Positions 1 through 8,954 of a stretch of DNA of 64,000 nt are shown here, one piece after another (the first letter of the stretch is position 1; each line of letters opens with the position of its first letter). Origin of the DNA: Pseudomonas songnenensis (GTDB lineage Bacteria; Pseudomonadota; Gammaproteobacteria; Pseudomonadales; Pseudomonadaceae); assembly GCF_003696315.1 (NCBI RefSeq), contig NZ_RFFN01000004.1, positions 132,673 to 196,672 on the forward strand, in the 5' to 3' direction. The notes under the pieces were generated by a model that was given only the letters and a program-made list of their open reading frames with translations, had not been told where the DNA came from and did no database searches. The position numbers and the translations under genes were made by a program.

Positions 1-420
1 TAGCGAGTCCGAGGTGCCTGATAGATAGGAGGCTTGGTTTGTGTTTTTGAGCGGTTGAAAGAGTCATCAGGCGACTCCAATCGCCCTTCAGAAGGTGAAC
101 GGCGGCGTAGGAAGCGAAGGGCCGGATGCAGGGGCAAGCCTTTTTACCTACTTTTTTCCCGGCCGGGCAGGTGCGTCTGGAAAAAGTGACTCGCCCAGCA
201 GGGCGAAACAGAAACCGTCGCCCCCTTCGAAATGCGGCTCTGGCGCGCAGCCCGCACTAAAAAACCAGGTCATATCAGCTCAATCCCGCTCGCAAAATCC
301 CCGAAAACCCACTCTTCCAAACCCTCCCAAATTTTCTGTCACAGAACCGCCATATCCCCCACCTACCGTCCGCTGCAGTTCCGGGATCGACCCGGCAAAC
401 ACCATTCGGGGGAATCGTTC
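1..420. other. Gene-free leader of the phytase operon
   Basis: I see no convincing gene here. Open frames in this stretch have no ribosome binding site or recognisable product, and the frame running into the receptor gene has its true start at 421. The only structured signal I can point to is a candidate Pho box at 336-353. The upstream half (1-200) probably contains the end of whatever precedes the window, and nothing in it was recognised. Confidence 0.6.
336..353 (+). promoter_or_regulatory. Candidate Pho box (PhoB site) upstream of the TonB receptor
   Basis: The sequence CTGTCAC-AGAA-CCGCCAT has two 7-base repeats separated by 4 bases, which is the Pho box layout (CTGTCAT, 4 bases, CTGTCAT). 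The first repeat matches 6 of 7 positions and the second 5 of 7. It ends 67 bases before the start codon. It lies in front of genes for a phytase and a PhoX-type phosphatase, functions typically induced by phosphate starvation. The call rests on this context and is not proven. Confidence 0.5.
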
Positions 421-2904
421 ATGAACACATACCGCAGCGGCATCCGCCATGCAGGATTCCGCATCAGCCTGCTGGCCCTGGCTGTCAGCGCCGGTTCGGC
501 CTGGGCCGAGGAGCCGCTGGTCATGGAGCACGTCGAGGTCATCGGCCAGGCCGTCAGCATCGACGAGGCACTGAAGGACCAGCGCAGTTCCGACAGCGTC
601 AAGAGCGTGGTGCATGCCGATGGCATCGGCCAGCTGCCGGACGACAACGCCGCCGAAGCGCTGCAGCGCATTCCGGGCATCTCGGTGGAGCGCGACCAGG
701 GTGAAGGGCGCTTCGTCAGCGTGCGTGGCATCGCGCCGGACCTGAACAGCGTCACCATCAACGGCACCCTGGTACCCTCGCCGGAAAGCAAGCGCCGCGC
801 GGTGGCGCTGGATGTGCTGCCGTCCGAGCTGGTGCAGTCGCTGTCGGTGGTCAAGACGCTTACCCCGGACATGGACGCCAACTCCCTGGGCGGCACCATC
901 GAGGTGGAAAGCCTCTCGGCGTTCGATCATGACGGCCTGTTCTACAGCATCAGCGGCGAAGGCAGCTACGACGAGAATGTCGAGAAGACCAGCCCGAAAT
1001 TCTCCGGGGCGATCAGCAACCGCTTCAGCCTCGGCGATGGCGTTGACAACTTCGGTGTCGCCGCGGCTGTCAGCTGGCAGGAGCGCAAGTTCGGTTCGGA
1101 CAACGTCGAAACCGGCGGCAAGTGGGATTTCGCTGACGATGGCGCCCGGTTGCGAGAGTTCGAACAGCGCGATTACGAGATCACCCGCGAGCGCACCGGT
1201 TTCGGGCTGAACTTCGACTACAAGCCGGATGACGTCAGCAGCTATTACCTGCGTACGCTGTACAGCCGCTTCAAGGACACCGAAACGCGCAACGCCGCCG
1301 GCGTGGAGTTCGAGGACGCCCAGTTGCCCGGCGAAACCGGCGATGCCGAAGGCTGGCGCGAGCTGAAATCGCGCGAGGAAACCCAGACCGTCCAGTCCTA
1401 TGTATTCGGTGGCGAACGCATGATGGGCCTGTGGACCCTGAGCGGGCAGGTCGGCTACAGCCAGTCCCGCGAGCGCAACCCGGGTGGAATCTCCGGCGCC
1501 ACCTTCGAAGGTGATTTCGCCGACGCCGGGTTCTCCAGCAGCCGCAAGCCGCGCCTGACGGTGGATTCGGCCTTCTACGATCCGGCTTCCTTCGAGCTGG
1601 ACGAAGTGGAGTGGGAGAAGAGCGACACCCGCGACCGCGAGAAGAACATCCGCCTGGACCTGGCCCGCGACTACGACATCCAGGGCTACGCGGCGCAGGC
1701 CAAGTTCGGCGGCAAGCTCAGCCGCCGGCACAAGGACAACGACAGCGAGGTCTGGGTCTATGACGACTTCGACGATCTGTCCCTGGTCGATTTCCAGGGT
1801 GGCAACGTCGACTACGCGCTCGGCCGCTTCGGCCGCGGCATCAGCGCCTCGGCGATCAAGGGTGCGATCGCCGGGCTGGACGCCAGCGAGTTCTACGACG
1901 AGGAGGAGTCGCGCATCAATGACTTCGACATGCACGAGGACATCAACGCCGCGTACCTGATGAACACGGTGGACGTTGACCGTTGGCGTGTCATCGCCGG
2001 CCTGCGCTACGAGGGCACGCGCTTTCGCGCCAAGGGCACCGGCATGCGCGAGGATGAGTTCGAGTCGATTTCCAGCAGCAACGACTACCATCACTGGCTG
2101 CCCGGCCTGCACCTACGCTACCAGCTGACCGACGACACGCTGATCCGCGCCGCCTGGACCAACAGCGTGGTACGCCCGACCTTCGGCCAGCTGGCACCCG
2201 GTTTCGTCATCGATGGCGACGACGCCGAGTTCGGTAACCCCGATCTCAAGCCGCTGGAGTCCGTCAACTACGACCTCGGCATCGAGCACTACATGGGCCG
2301 CGCCGGCGTGGTATCCGCCTACCTGTTCTACAAGGACATCGACAACTTCATCTACAACACCGACCTGGCCGGCACCGGCCAGTGGGCGGCGTTCGACGAA
2401 GCGCTCAGCTTCCAGAACGGCAGCAGCGCCAAGCTCTATGGCCTGGAGCTGGCCTACTCGCAGAAGCTCGACTGGCTGCCGGCGCCGTGGAACGGCCTGT
2501 TGCTGGGCGCCAATGCCACCTTCAGCAAGTCCGACGCGGACATCGAGGGGCAGGGCATGCGCCGCAGCATCGACCTGCCGAACCACTCCGATACGGTCGG
2601 CAACCTGATGGTTGGCTGGGAAAACGACAAGCTGAACCTGCGCCTGGCCGCCAACTACAAGTCCGACTACCTGTACGAGGTGGCCGGTATCGACGACAAG
2701 GCCCACGACCTCTACGTCGACGACCAGCTGTTCGTCGACTTCAAGGCCGGCTACTTCCTCACGCCGAACCTGCAGCTGACCTTCGAGGCGCTGAACCTGA
2801 CGGACGAGTCCTACTACGTCTACACCGGACACCGCTCCTACAACGCCCAGTACGAAGAGTACGGCCCGACCTACAAGCTCGGCCTGACCCTGACTCACTT
2901 CTGA
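421..2904 (+). CDS. TonB-dependent outer membrane receptor, phytase-linked
   Basis: This 827-residue TonB-dependent receptor should import a large ligand across the outer membrane using energy from TonB. The start at 421 is chosen because it follows a GGGGGA ribosome binding site and opens a clear signal peptide ending near AWA-EE (about residue 27). A TonB-box-like segment (MEHVEVIG) follows, then the plug domain (roughly residues 45-170, with the typical RIPGISVERDQ and VRGIAPDLNSVTING stretches), and then a 22-strand barrel ending in the usual C-terminal aromatic residue (LTLTHF). It resembles the TonB-Xanthomonas-Caulobacter class of receptors that take up complex organic ligands. It leads an operon with a phytase, its own ExbB/ExbD/TonB and a phosphatase. 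The ligand is therefore probably phytate, a partly dephosphorylated inositol phosphate or a metal complex of one. That ligand is an inference. Confidence 0.85.
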   Translation: MNTYRSGIRHAGFRISLLALAVSAGSAWAEEPLVMEHVEVIGQAVSIDEALKDQRSSDSVKSVVHADGIGQLPDDNAAEALQRIPGISVERDQGEGRFVSVRGIAPDLNSVTINGTLVPSPESKRRAVALDVLPSELVQSLSVVKTLTPDMDANSLGGTIEVESLSAFDHDGLFYSISGEGSYDENVEKTSPKFSGAISNRFSLGDGVDNFGVAAAVSWQERKFGSDNVETGGKWDFADDGARLREFEQRDYEITRERTGFGLNFDYKPDDVSSYYLRTLYSRFKDTETRNAAGVEFEDAQLPGETGDAEGWRELKSREETQTVQSYVFGGERMMGLWTLSGQVGYSQSRERNPGGISGATFEGDFADAGFSSSRKPRLTVDSAFYDPASFELDEVEWEKSDTRDREKNIRLDLARDYDIQGYAAQAKFGGKLSRRHKDNDSEVWVYDDFDDLSLVDFQGGNVDYALGRFGRGISASAIKGAIAGLDASEFYDEEESRINDFDMHEDINAAYLMNTVDVDRWRVIAGLRYEGTRFRAKGTGMREDEFESISSSNDYHHWLPGLHLRYQLTDDTLIRAAWTNSVVRPTFGQLAPGFVIDGDDAEFGNPDLKPLESVNYDLGIEHYMGRAGVVSAYLFYKDIDNFIYNTDLAGTGQWAAFDEALSFQNGSSAKLYGLELAYSQKLDWLPAPWNGLLLGANATFSKSDADIEGQGMRRSIDLPNHSDTVGNLMVGWENDKLNLRLAANYKSDYLYEVAGIDDKAHDLYVDDQLFVDFKAGYFLTPNLQLTFEALNLTDESYYVYTGHRSYNAQYEEYGPTYKLGLTLTHF

Positions 2905-2978
2905 CCCCTTGCCGCTCCGGTGCCCGCCGTTCCCCTTTACGGCCGGGCACCGGCCTGCGGCACCTGAATGGATATCGC

Positions 2979-4895
2979 ATGAACGCATTACCCAAAACCC
3001 TGCTGCTCGGCCTGTGCATCACCCTGGCCGCCTGCCAGTCCGCCGGTCAGGACGAGGCGCCACAGAGCACGCAGCTGAGCATCTCAACGCCAGCGCAGAC
3101 GGGCCTCGAATACGCGCAGCTGCTGGCCGGCAATGGCCCCTGGGCGAATGCCGGGCGCGTCCAGCTGGACAAGCAGGGCCTGCGCCTGCTGGACAAGGCC
3201 GGCAACACACTGGCCCAGCACAGCGGGCGTTTCGAGGGCCTCGACCATCGCCTCGACCGTCGGGGCCTGCTGCTGGCCACCGTGGAGCGCAAGCGCCAGC
3301 AGGCGATGCTGATCGGCCTGGATGACAACCGGACCTGGAGCCAGCCGCTGTATCTGCCGCGCACCGCGTTCGCCATCGAGGGGCTGTGCCTGTACCGCGA
3401 CAGCGCGCGCAACGACTTCGTATTCCTGCTCGGCGAGGAAGGTGTCGGCGAGCAATGGCTGGTGGGCAGCCAGGGCCGCCTGCTTGATGAGGCACGGCGC
3501 GTGCGCGGGCTCAGCCTGCCGCCGCAGAGCACCTTCTGCCAGACCGATGACATGGCCGGGCAGCTCTACGTCAACGAGGAGAACGTCGGCTTCTGGCGCT
3601 ACCCGGCGGATGCCGAGGCGCCGCTGCAGCGTGAGCCGGTCGATCTGGTCAAGCCGTTCGGCGCGCTGACAAAGGTGGCGGCTGGCATGGCGTTGGTGCC
3701 GGGTGGTCTGTTGGCCCTGGATGCCGAGGCGCCGGCGCTACACCTCTATCGCCAGAGCGAATCGGGTTGGCAGGCGGACGGCGTGCTGCCGCTGGAAGGC
3801 CTCGATGAGCCGGAACGCATCAGCGCGCGTCGCACCTCCGAAGGAGTCGAACTGCTGCTGGCGGACGAGCAGGGCGTGCATCGCGCCCAGTTGGCGTGGC
3901 AGCCACAGGCGCTGCCGCATCCCGAACCCATCATCAGTCTGGCGGCAGCGGTGGAGACCGGCCCGGTGCCCAGTCTGGGTGACGCCGCCGATGACCCGGC
4001 GATCTGGGTCCATCCGCGCGATCCTGCGCAGAGTCGCGTGCTCGGTACCGACAAGAAAGGCGGCCTGGTGGTGTACGACCTGGAGGGTCGCCAGCTGCAA
4101 AGCCTGACCGTCGGCCGGCTGAACAACGTCGATGTGCGCAGCGGCTTGCGCCTCGGCAGCATGCGCGTGGACCTGGCCGTGGCCAGCAACCGCGATCACA
4201 ACAGCCTGCACCTGTTCGCCATCGACCGCGCGAGCGGGGTGCTCCGCGATATCGGCCAGATCGCCACGCCGCTGAGCGATATCTACGGCCTGTGCATGTT
4301 CCAGAACCGCCAAGGTGTCACCTACGCGATCGCCAACGACAAGGACGGCACCTTCGTCCAGTACCGCCTCGATGGCCAGTCCGGCCAGCTGCAGGGTGAA
4401 CTGGTACGGCGCTTCAAACTGGACAGCCAGCCCGAGGGCTGCGTCGCCGATGACCGTGGCGAGCGGCTGTTCGTCGGTGAAGAGGACGTCGCGGTCTGGG
4501 TGGTCGATGCCCGTGCCGAGGTGCCGGCAGCGCCCCGGAAGGTGATCGGCGTCGGCGGGCCGGTGTACGACGACATCGAAGGCCTGGCGCTCTACCACGG
4601 CGAGGGTGGCGATTACCTGGTGATCTCCAGCCAGGGCAACGACAGCTACGTGGTGCTCGATGCCCAGGCGCCGTATGCCGTGCGCGGCGCGTTCCGCATC
4701 GGCCTGAATGCCGAGCGCGGTATCGACGGCGCTTCGGAAACCGACGGGCTCGAGGTCACCTCGGCGAATCTCGGCGGCATCTGGAGCCGCGGCATGCTGG
4801 TGGTGCAGGACGGCCGCAAGCGCATGCCCGAAGGCACGCAGAACTACAAATACCTGCCCTGGTCAGCCATCGCCGATGCGCTGGGTCTGGATTGA
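2979..4895 (+). CDS. Beta-propeller 3-phytase, lipoprotein, dual-domain
   Basis: This 638-residue enzyme is predicted to remove phosphates from myo-inositol hexakisphosphate. It starts with a lipoprotein signal peptide with lipobox LAAC (Cys19), so it should be anchored to a membrane facing the periplasm or the cell surface. The C-terminal half (about residues 320-638) is a beta-propeller phytase domain. It has the DDPAIWVHP opening, the repeated acidic and basic residues that bind calcium and phosphate (NNVDVR, SNRDHNSLHLF, QPEGCVADD, YDDIEGLALY) and the SSQGNDSYVV strand. The N-terminal half (about 40-300) has weaker propeller-like repeats with its own EGLDHR and EGLCLY elements. It therefore looks like the incomplete first domain of the known dual-domain phytases. 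It lies 74 bases after the receptor gene and is presumably co-transcribed with it. Confidence 0.88.
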   Translation: MNALPKTLLLGLCITLAACQSAGQDEAPQSTQLSISTPAQTGLEYAQLLAGNGPWANAGRVQLDKQGLRLLDKAGNTLAQHSGRFEGLDHRLDRRGLLLATVERKRQQAMLIGLDDNRTWSQPLYLPRTAFAIEGLCLYRDSARNDFVFLLGEEGVGEQWLVGSQGRLLDEARRVRGLSLPPQSTFCQTDDMAGQLYVNEENVGFWRYPADAEAPLQREPVDLVKPFGALTKVAAGMALVPGGLLALDAEAPALHLYRQSESGWQADGVLPLEGLDEPERISARRTSEGVELLLADEQGVHRAQLAWQPQALPHPEPIISLAAAVETGPVPSLGDAADDPAIWVHPRDPAQSRVLGTDKKGGLVVYDLEGRQLQSLTVGRLNNVDVRSGLRLGSMRVDLAVASNRDHNSLHLFAIDRASGVLRDIGQIATPLSDIYGLCMFQNRQGVTYAIANDKDGTFVQYRLDGQSGQLQGELVRRFKLDSQPEGCVADDRGERLFVGEEDVAVWVVDARAEVPAAPRKVIGVGGPVYDDIEGLALYHGEGGDYLVISSQGNDSYVVLDAQAPYAVRGAFRIGLNAERGIDGASETDGLEVTSANLGGIWSRGMLVVQDGRKRMPEGTQNYKYLPWSAIADALGLD

Positions 4896-4962
4896 CGTCA
4901 TCGCCCGGTAACCGACCCGCCATCCAATAGCAGCTGCCCGTGCGGGCAGGAGGAAACGATTC

Positions 4963-5676
4963 ATGCAAACGACTCTCGAGCACATGTCCGTCTGGGGCCT
5001 GATCAGCGAGGCCAGCCTGGTAGTGCAGGCGGTGATGGTGATCCTGGTGCTGGCTTCGGTCTCCAGCTGGTACCTGATCATCCGCCGCAGCGCCGCGCTG
5101 CACCGCAGCGAACGCCTGCTGCGCAGCTTCCAGCAGCGCTTTCGCCAGGGCGGCGATCTCGCCCAGCTCTACCGCGAAGGGCAGCAGCAGCCGCTGCCGG
5201 AGGAGGCCGCGTTGCAGCGCATCTTCCTCGCCGGTTACGGCGAGTTCGCCCAACTCCAGCGTGAAGCGGGCATCGCCCCGGATGCGGTCGCCGAGGGCGT
5301 GGAGCGCAGCCTGTACGTCGCCATTGCCGAGCAGGAGGAACGCCTGGAGAACGGCCTGCAGTTCCTCGCCACGGTGGGTTCGGTAAGCCCCTACATCGGC
5401 CTGTTCGGCACCGTGTGGGGGATCATGAACTCCTTCCTCGGCCTTTCGCAGGTACAGCAGGCCACGCTTTCCACCGTCGCGCCGGGTATCGCCGAGGCGC
5501 TGATCGCCACGGCCATCGGCCTGTTCGCGGCGATTCCCGCGGTGATGGCCTACAACCGCTTCGCCGCCCGCGGGCAGACGCTGGTCGGCCGTTACTACGC
5601 CTTCGGCAACGAGCTGCAGGCGCGCCTGCATCGGCGCCTGCACGCTGCTTCGCCCAGCGTTGCCGCAGCCGCCTGA
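4963..5676 (+). CDS. exbB: ExbB/TolQ-family proton channel subunit
   Basis: This 237-residue inner membrane protein belongs to the MotA/TolQ/ExbB family. With ExbD it forms the proton-driven motor that energises TonB. Three membrane segments are visible at about residues 17-40, 125-150 and 170-195. The conserved signature around FLATVGSVSPYIGLFGTVWGI lines the channel. The start follows a strong AGGAGGAAA ribosome binding site. In length and in the FLATVGS signature it looks more TolQ-like than a classic siderophore ExbB. Its position between a receptor/phytase pair and ExbD/TonB makes it a private motor for that receptor, and not the Tol-Pal system (no tolB or pal follows). Confidence 0.9.
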   Translation: MQTTLEHMSVWGLISEASLVVQAVMVILVLASVSSWYLIIRRSAALHRSERLLRSFQQRFRQGGDLAQLYREGQQQPLPEEAALQRIFLAGYGEFAQLQREAGIAPDAVAEGVERSLYVAIAEQEERLENGLQFLATVGSVSPYIGLFGTVWGIMNSFLGLSQVQQATLSTVAPGIAEALIATAIGLFAAIPAVMAYNRFAARGQTLVGRYYAFGNELQARLHRRLHAASPSVAAAA

Positions 5677-5687
5677 GGAGGTCAGCC

Positions 5688-6152
5688 ATGCTAGTCAGGC
5701 CACAGCGCAAACACGGGCCCAAGGCGGAAATGAACGTGGTGCCCTACATCGATGTGATGCTGGTGCTGCTGGTGATCTTCATGGTCACCGCGCCGATGCT
5801 GGTGCAGGGCGTCAAGATCGAGCTGCCGAAGGTGGCGGCCGAGGCGCTGCCGGTGGAGAACGAGCGGCAGATCCTGACGCTTTCGGTGAAGGCCGACGGC
5901 GGCTTCTACTGGAACCTCGGCAGCGAACTGGACGTCGAGAACCAGACCGACAGCGCCGTCGACCTGGCCGAGCTGCAGGCCAAGGTCGGCGCGGTCATTG
6001 CCGCGCGGGGCGACACCCAGGTCTATATCCGTGCCGACGAGGCGGCGGACTACGGTCGTGTGGTCGCCGGTATTGCCGAGCTGCAGCGCGGCGGGGTGGT
6101 CAACCTGGGTCTGATCACCGAGGCGCCGGCCGCTGCGGGGCAGGAGCGATGA
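5688..6152 (+). CDS. exbD: ExbD/TolR-family biopolymer transport protein
   Basis: This 154-residue partner of ExbB has one N-terminal membrane helix (about residues 17-39) carrying the essential aspartate (Asp22 in PYIDVML). A periplasmic domain of the ExbD/TolR fold follows. The start at 5688 has a GAGGAGG ribosome binding site overlapping the exbB stop, and the two genes are 11 bases apart. The stop overlaps the next start (ATGA). ExbD should convert proton flow through the ExbB ring into movement of TonB. Confidence 0.9.
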   Translation: MLVRPQRKHGPKAEMNVVPYIDVMLVLLVIFMVTAPMLVQGVKIELPKVAAEALPVENERQILTLSVKADGGFYWNLGSELDVENQTDSAVDLAELQAKVGAVIAARGDTQVYIRADEAADYGRVVAGIAELQRGGVVNLGLITEAPAAAGQER

Positions 6153-6955
6153 TGGCGCTCGGCTTGTCGGCGCCGCCCGCGGCAGTGCTCACACAGCGGC
6201 GATGGACCAATGCTGCCGGCGCGGCGCTGACCACGCTGGGCTTGCATGCCGGGCTAATCGCCCTGCTGCTGACCAGCTGGACGCCGACGATGGACGCACC
6301 GGTCGCCACTCAGGTGATGCAGACCCAGCTGATCAGCCTGCCATCCCCGGCGCCAGTGCTGCCCGAACCGCCGGTCGCGGAACCGGTCGAAGCGCCGCCG
6401 CCCCCCGTTCAGGTCGAAGCACCAGCGCCACAGGTAGAGCAGGCCGACCTGGCCTTCAAGCGCGCCGAACGCGAGCGCGAAGCCGAGCAGCAGCGCAAGC
6501 AGCAGATGGAACACCGGCGCGAGGAGCAGGCCCGCCGCGATGAACAGCAGCGCCGGGAGCAGGAGCGCGAGCGTCTGGCCGAGCAGGCACGGCTGGACGC
6601 GCAGCGCCGCCAGGCCGAGGCCGAGGCAGCGGCCCGTGCCGAAGCGGCCGAGCGTGCCCGGCAGGCGGCTGCCGCCGACGCAGCCAGCCGCCAGTACCTG
6701 CCGATCGCCAAGAAGCCGCCGGTCTATCCGCAGCGCGCGTTGGATTCGGGACTGCAGGGCGCCTGCACGGTGAGTTATACGGTGGACGTCCAGGGACGGG
6801 TACGTTCGCCCAAGGTGGTCGGCGACTGCCATCCGCTGTTCATCCGGCCGTCGCTGATCGCGGCCCAGAGCTTCCGATATCAGCCGCGCATCGTCGATGG
6901 GCGGGCGGTGGAGGTGCCCAATGTGCAGAACACCTTTCATTACCGCATCGAGTGA
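6149..6955 (+). CDS. tonB: TonB-family energy transducer with TolA-like linker
   Basis: This 268-residue protein couples the ExbB/ExbD motor to the outer membrane receptor. It has an N-terminal membrane anchor (about residues 24-44), a proline-rich stretch (about 57-95) and a long Glu/Arg/Gln/Ala-rich charged helix (about 97-175) like the one in TolA. It ends in a C-terminal TonB domain (about 178-268) with the YPQRAL motif and the VSYTVDVQGRV strand. The charged helical linker is unusual for a TonB and may set the reach across the periplasm. Its start overlaps the exbD stop by four bases. A second ATG directly follows at 6152. Confidence 0.88.
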   Translation: MMALGLSAPPAAVLTQRRWTNAAGAALTTLGLHAGLIALLLTSWTPTMDAPVATQVMQTQLISLPSPAPVLPEPPVAEPVEAPPPPVQVEAPAPQVEQADLAFKRAEREREAEQQRKQQMEHRREEQARRDEQQRREQERERLAEQARLDAQRRQAEAEAAARAEAAERARQAAAADAASRQYLPIAKKPPVYPQRALDSGLQGACTVSYTVDVQGRVRSPKVVGDCHPLFIRPSLIAAQSFRYQPRIVDGRAVEVPNVQNTFHYRIE

Positions 6956-6984
6956 TGCGGTTCAGTCATTCAGGATTCGTTTCG

Positions 6985-8946
6985 ATGAAACAGGATTTCA
7001 GCGATTTTCACGCCAGCATCGCCGCCCATGACGACCAGGCGATCAACCCCAGCCGCAACGCGCCGCTGCAGGATGTCATCGACCGGCGCCGCCGCGGCCT
7101 GCTCAAGGGCGGGCTGGGGCTGGCCGGCATCGCCTTTCTCGGCGGCGCAATGGCCGGCGCCCGGGTTGCTGCCGGACCGGCGCGACTGATCGGTTTCCAG
7201 GGCATTCCGGCGCAGCTCGACCCGCAGTTCGACCGGGTCGAGGTGGCGCCGGGGTACAGCGCGCGGGTGTTCTTTTCCTGGGGCGACCCGGTGCTGGCCG
7301 ATGCGCCTCAGTGGCAGGCCGATGCCAGCGACGACTGGCAGGCGCAGCTCAAGCAGGCCGGCGACAACCACGACGGCATGCATTTTTTCCCGTTTCCCGA
7401 TGCGCCGGACAGCCACGGCCTGCTGGTGATCAATCACGAGTACGTCAACCCGACGCTGCACACCGACGGCATGCGTCTGGAAGAAGGCCGGCGCCCGCTG
7501 GAACAGGTGCGCAAGGAGCAGGCGGCCCACGGTCTGAGCGTCATTGAAGTGCGCAAGGATGCCCGGGGCCAGTGGCAGCGGGTGTTGCCGTCGCGCTACA
7601 ACCGGCGCCTCAGCGCGTTGACGGAGATGGCCATTTCCGGGCCGCTGGCCGGCCATCCGAGCATGAAGACCGCCGCCGACCCGGCTGGCAGGACCGTTCT
7701 GGGCACGCTGAACAATTGCTCCAGCGGCTTCACCCCCTGGGGTACCTATCTGATCTGCGAGGAGAACTGGCACAACTACTTCGTCAACCACGATCCGCAG
7801 GACCTGGCGGCGCGGGTCTCGCACCAGCGTTACGGCATCGCCGGCAGCGGCTTGAGCAAGCTCTACGGCTGGGAAACCGCCGATCCGCGCTTCGATGCCA
7901 CGCCGCAGGCTGACCAGCCCCACGGCGGCTATGTCAACGAGCCGCACCGCTTCGGCTGGGTGGTGGAAGTCGATCCGTTCGCCCCTGACAGCGTACCGGT
8001 CAAGCGCACCGCGTTCGGCCGTTATTGCCGCGAATGCTCGGTGCTGTCGCTGGGCGAAGATGGCCGCATGGCGTTCTACTCGGGCGACGACACCAAGGGC
8101 GAATACGTCTACAAGTTCGTCCCCAGCGGTCGCTTCGTGGCCGGGGCGGACGCCGACAACCGCCGCCTGCTGGATGAGGGCACGCTGTACGTTGCCCGCT
8201 TTGACGCCGACGGCAGCGGTGAGTGGCTGGCGCTGGTGCATGGCGAGCACGGCCTGACCGCGGAGAACGGCTTTCCCGGCCAGGCCGAGGTGCTGCTCAA
8301 TGCCCGCGCTGCCGCCGACCGCGCCGGCGCAACGCCGATGGACCGACCCGAATGGGTGGCGGTGCACCCGCACAGTCGCGAGGTCTACGTGACCCTGACC
8401 AACAACGACGGCCGCGGTGCGAAACAACCGCTGGACCGGGCCAACCCGCGCCCGAACAACCTGCACGGGCAGATCCTGCGCTGGCAGGAAGCGGGCGGTG
8501 ATCCGACCGCCACGCGCTTTGAGTGGGAGGTCTTTCTGCTCGCCGGCGAGCGCAGCGGGGCGCGGGACGCCCAGGGCAATCCGGTGGCGGCCAATCTGGT
8601 CGGTACGATCGACGGCGACTGCTTCTCCTCGCCGGATGGTCTGGCATTCGATGCCGCTGGCCGGCTGTGGATCGAGACCGATTTCGACGACGACCAGCCA
8701 GCCATGCAGGCCATGGGCACCAACCAGCTGCTCTGTGCCGACCCGGTCACCCGGGAGGTGCGGCGTTTTCTGGTGGGCCCGCGTGGTTGCGAGATCACCG
8801 GCATCACCTGGAGCCCGGACTACCGCGCCATGTGGCTGAACGTGCAGCACCCGGGGCTGAGCTTTCCGGCCAGCGACGGCCAATCACGTCCGCGCTCGTC
8901 CACCGTGCTGATCACCAAGGACGATGGCAGCGTGATCGGCAGCTGA
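6985..8946 (+). CDS. PhoX-like (DUF839) phosphatase, Tat-exported
   Basis: This 653-residue protein of the PhoX/DUF839 family is a calcium/iron-dependent alkaline phosphatase in characterised members. A twin-arginine-type signal (DRRRRGLLKGGLGLAGIAFLGG, about residues 28-50) indicates folded export by Tat. PhoX-family landmarks include the INHEYVNP segment, the NNCSSGFTPWGTYLICEENW segment, KLYGWE, CRECSVLSLGEDGRMAFYSGDD and SPDGLAFDAAGRLWIETDFDDDQP. The last of these supplies acidic metal ligands. I prefer the ATG at 6985, which has a CAGGA site 9 bases upstream, although in-frame GTG 6952 and ATG 6955 overlap tonB. It would finish the dephosphorylation begun by the phytase. Family membership is clearer than substrate. 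Confidence 0.8.
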   Translation: MKQDFSDFHASIAAHDDQAINPSRNAPLQDVIDRRRRGLLKGGLGLAGIAFLGGAMAGARVAAGPARLIGFQGIPAQLDPQFDRVEVAPGYSARVFFSWGDPVLADAPQWQADASDDWQAQLKQAGDNHDGMHFFPFPDAPDSHGLLVINHEYVNPTLHTDGMRLEEGRRPLEQVRKEQAAHGLSVIEVRKDARGQWQRVLPSRYNRRLSALTEMAISGPLAGHPSMKTAADPAGRTVLGTLNNCSSGFTPWGTYLICEENWHNYFVNHDPQDLAARVSHQRYGIAGSGLSKLYGWETADPRFDATPQADQPHGGYVNEPHRFGWVVEVDPFAPDSVPVKRTAFGRYCRECSVLSLGEDGRMAFYSGDDTKGEYVYKFVPSGRFVAGADADNRRLLDEGTLYVARFDADGSGEWLALVHGEHGLTAENGFPGQAEVLLNARAAADRAGATPMDRPEWVAVHPHSREVYVTLTNNDGRGAKQPLDRANPRPNNLHGQILRWQEAGGDPTATRFEWEVFLLAGERSGARDAQGNPVAANLVGTIDGDCFSSPDGLAFDAAGRLWIETDFDDDQPAMQAMGTNQLLCADPVTREVRRFLVGPRGCEITGITWSPDYRAMWLNVQHPGLSFPASDGQSRPRSSTVLITKDDGSVIGS

Positions 8947-8954
8947 GGCGCTCG

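Noticed and set aside
280-2112. A 610-codon open frame on the minus strand across the receptor gene
   Set aside because: It is antisense to a clear TonB receptor, has low-complexity Ala/Gly/Arg composition typical of GC-rich shadow frames and matches no family. The same reasoning excludes the other long frames opposite or out of phase with recognised genes (for example 3738-4598 minus, 9849-11945 plus, 14318-15868 plus, 17225-19840 plus, 56639-59311 plus).
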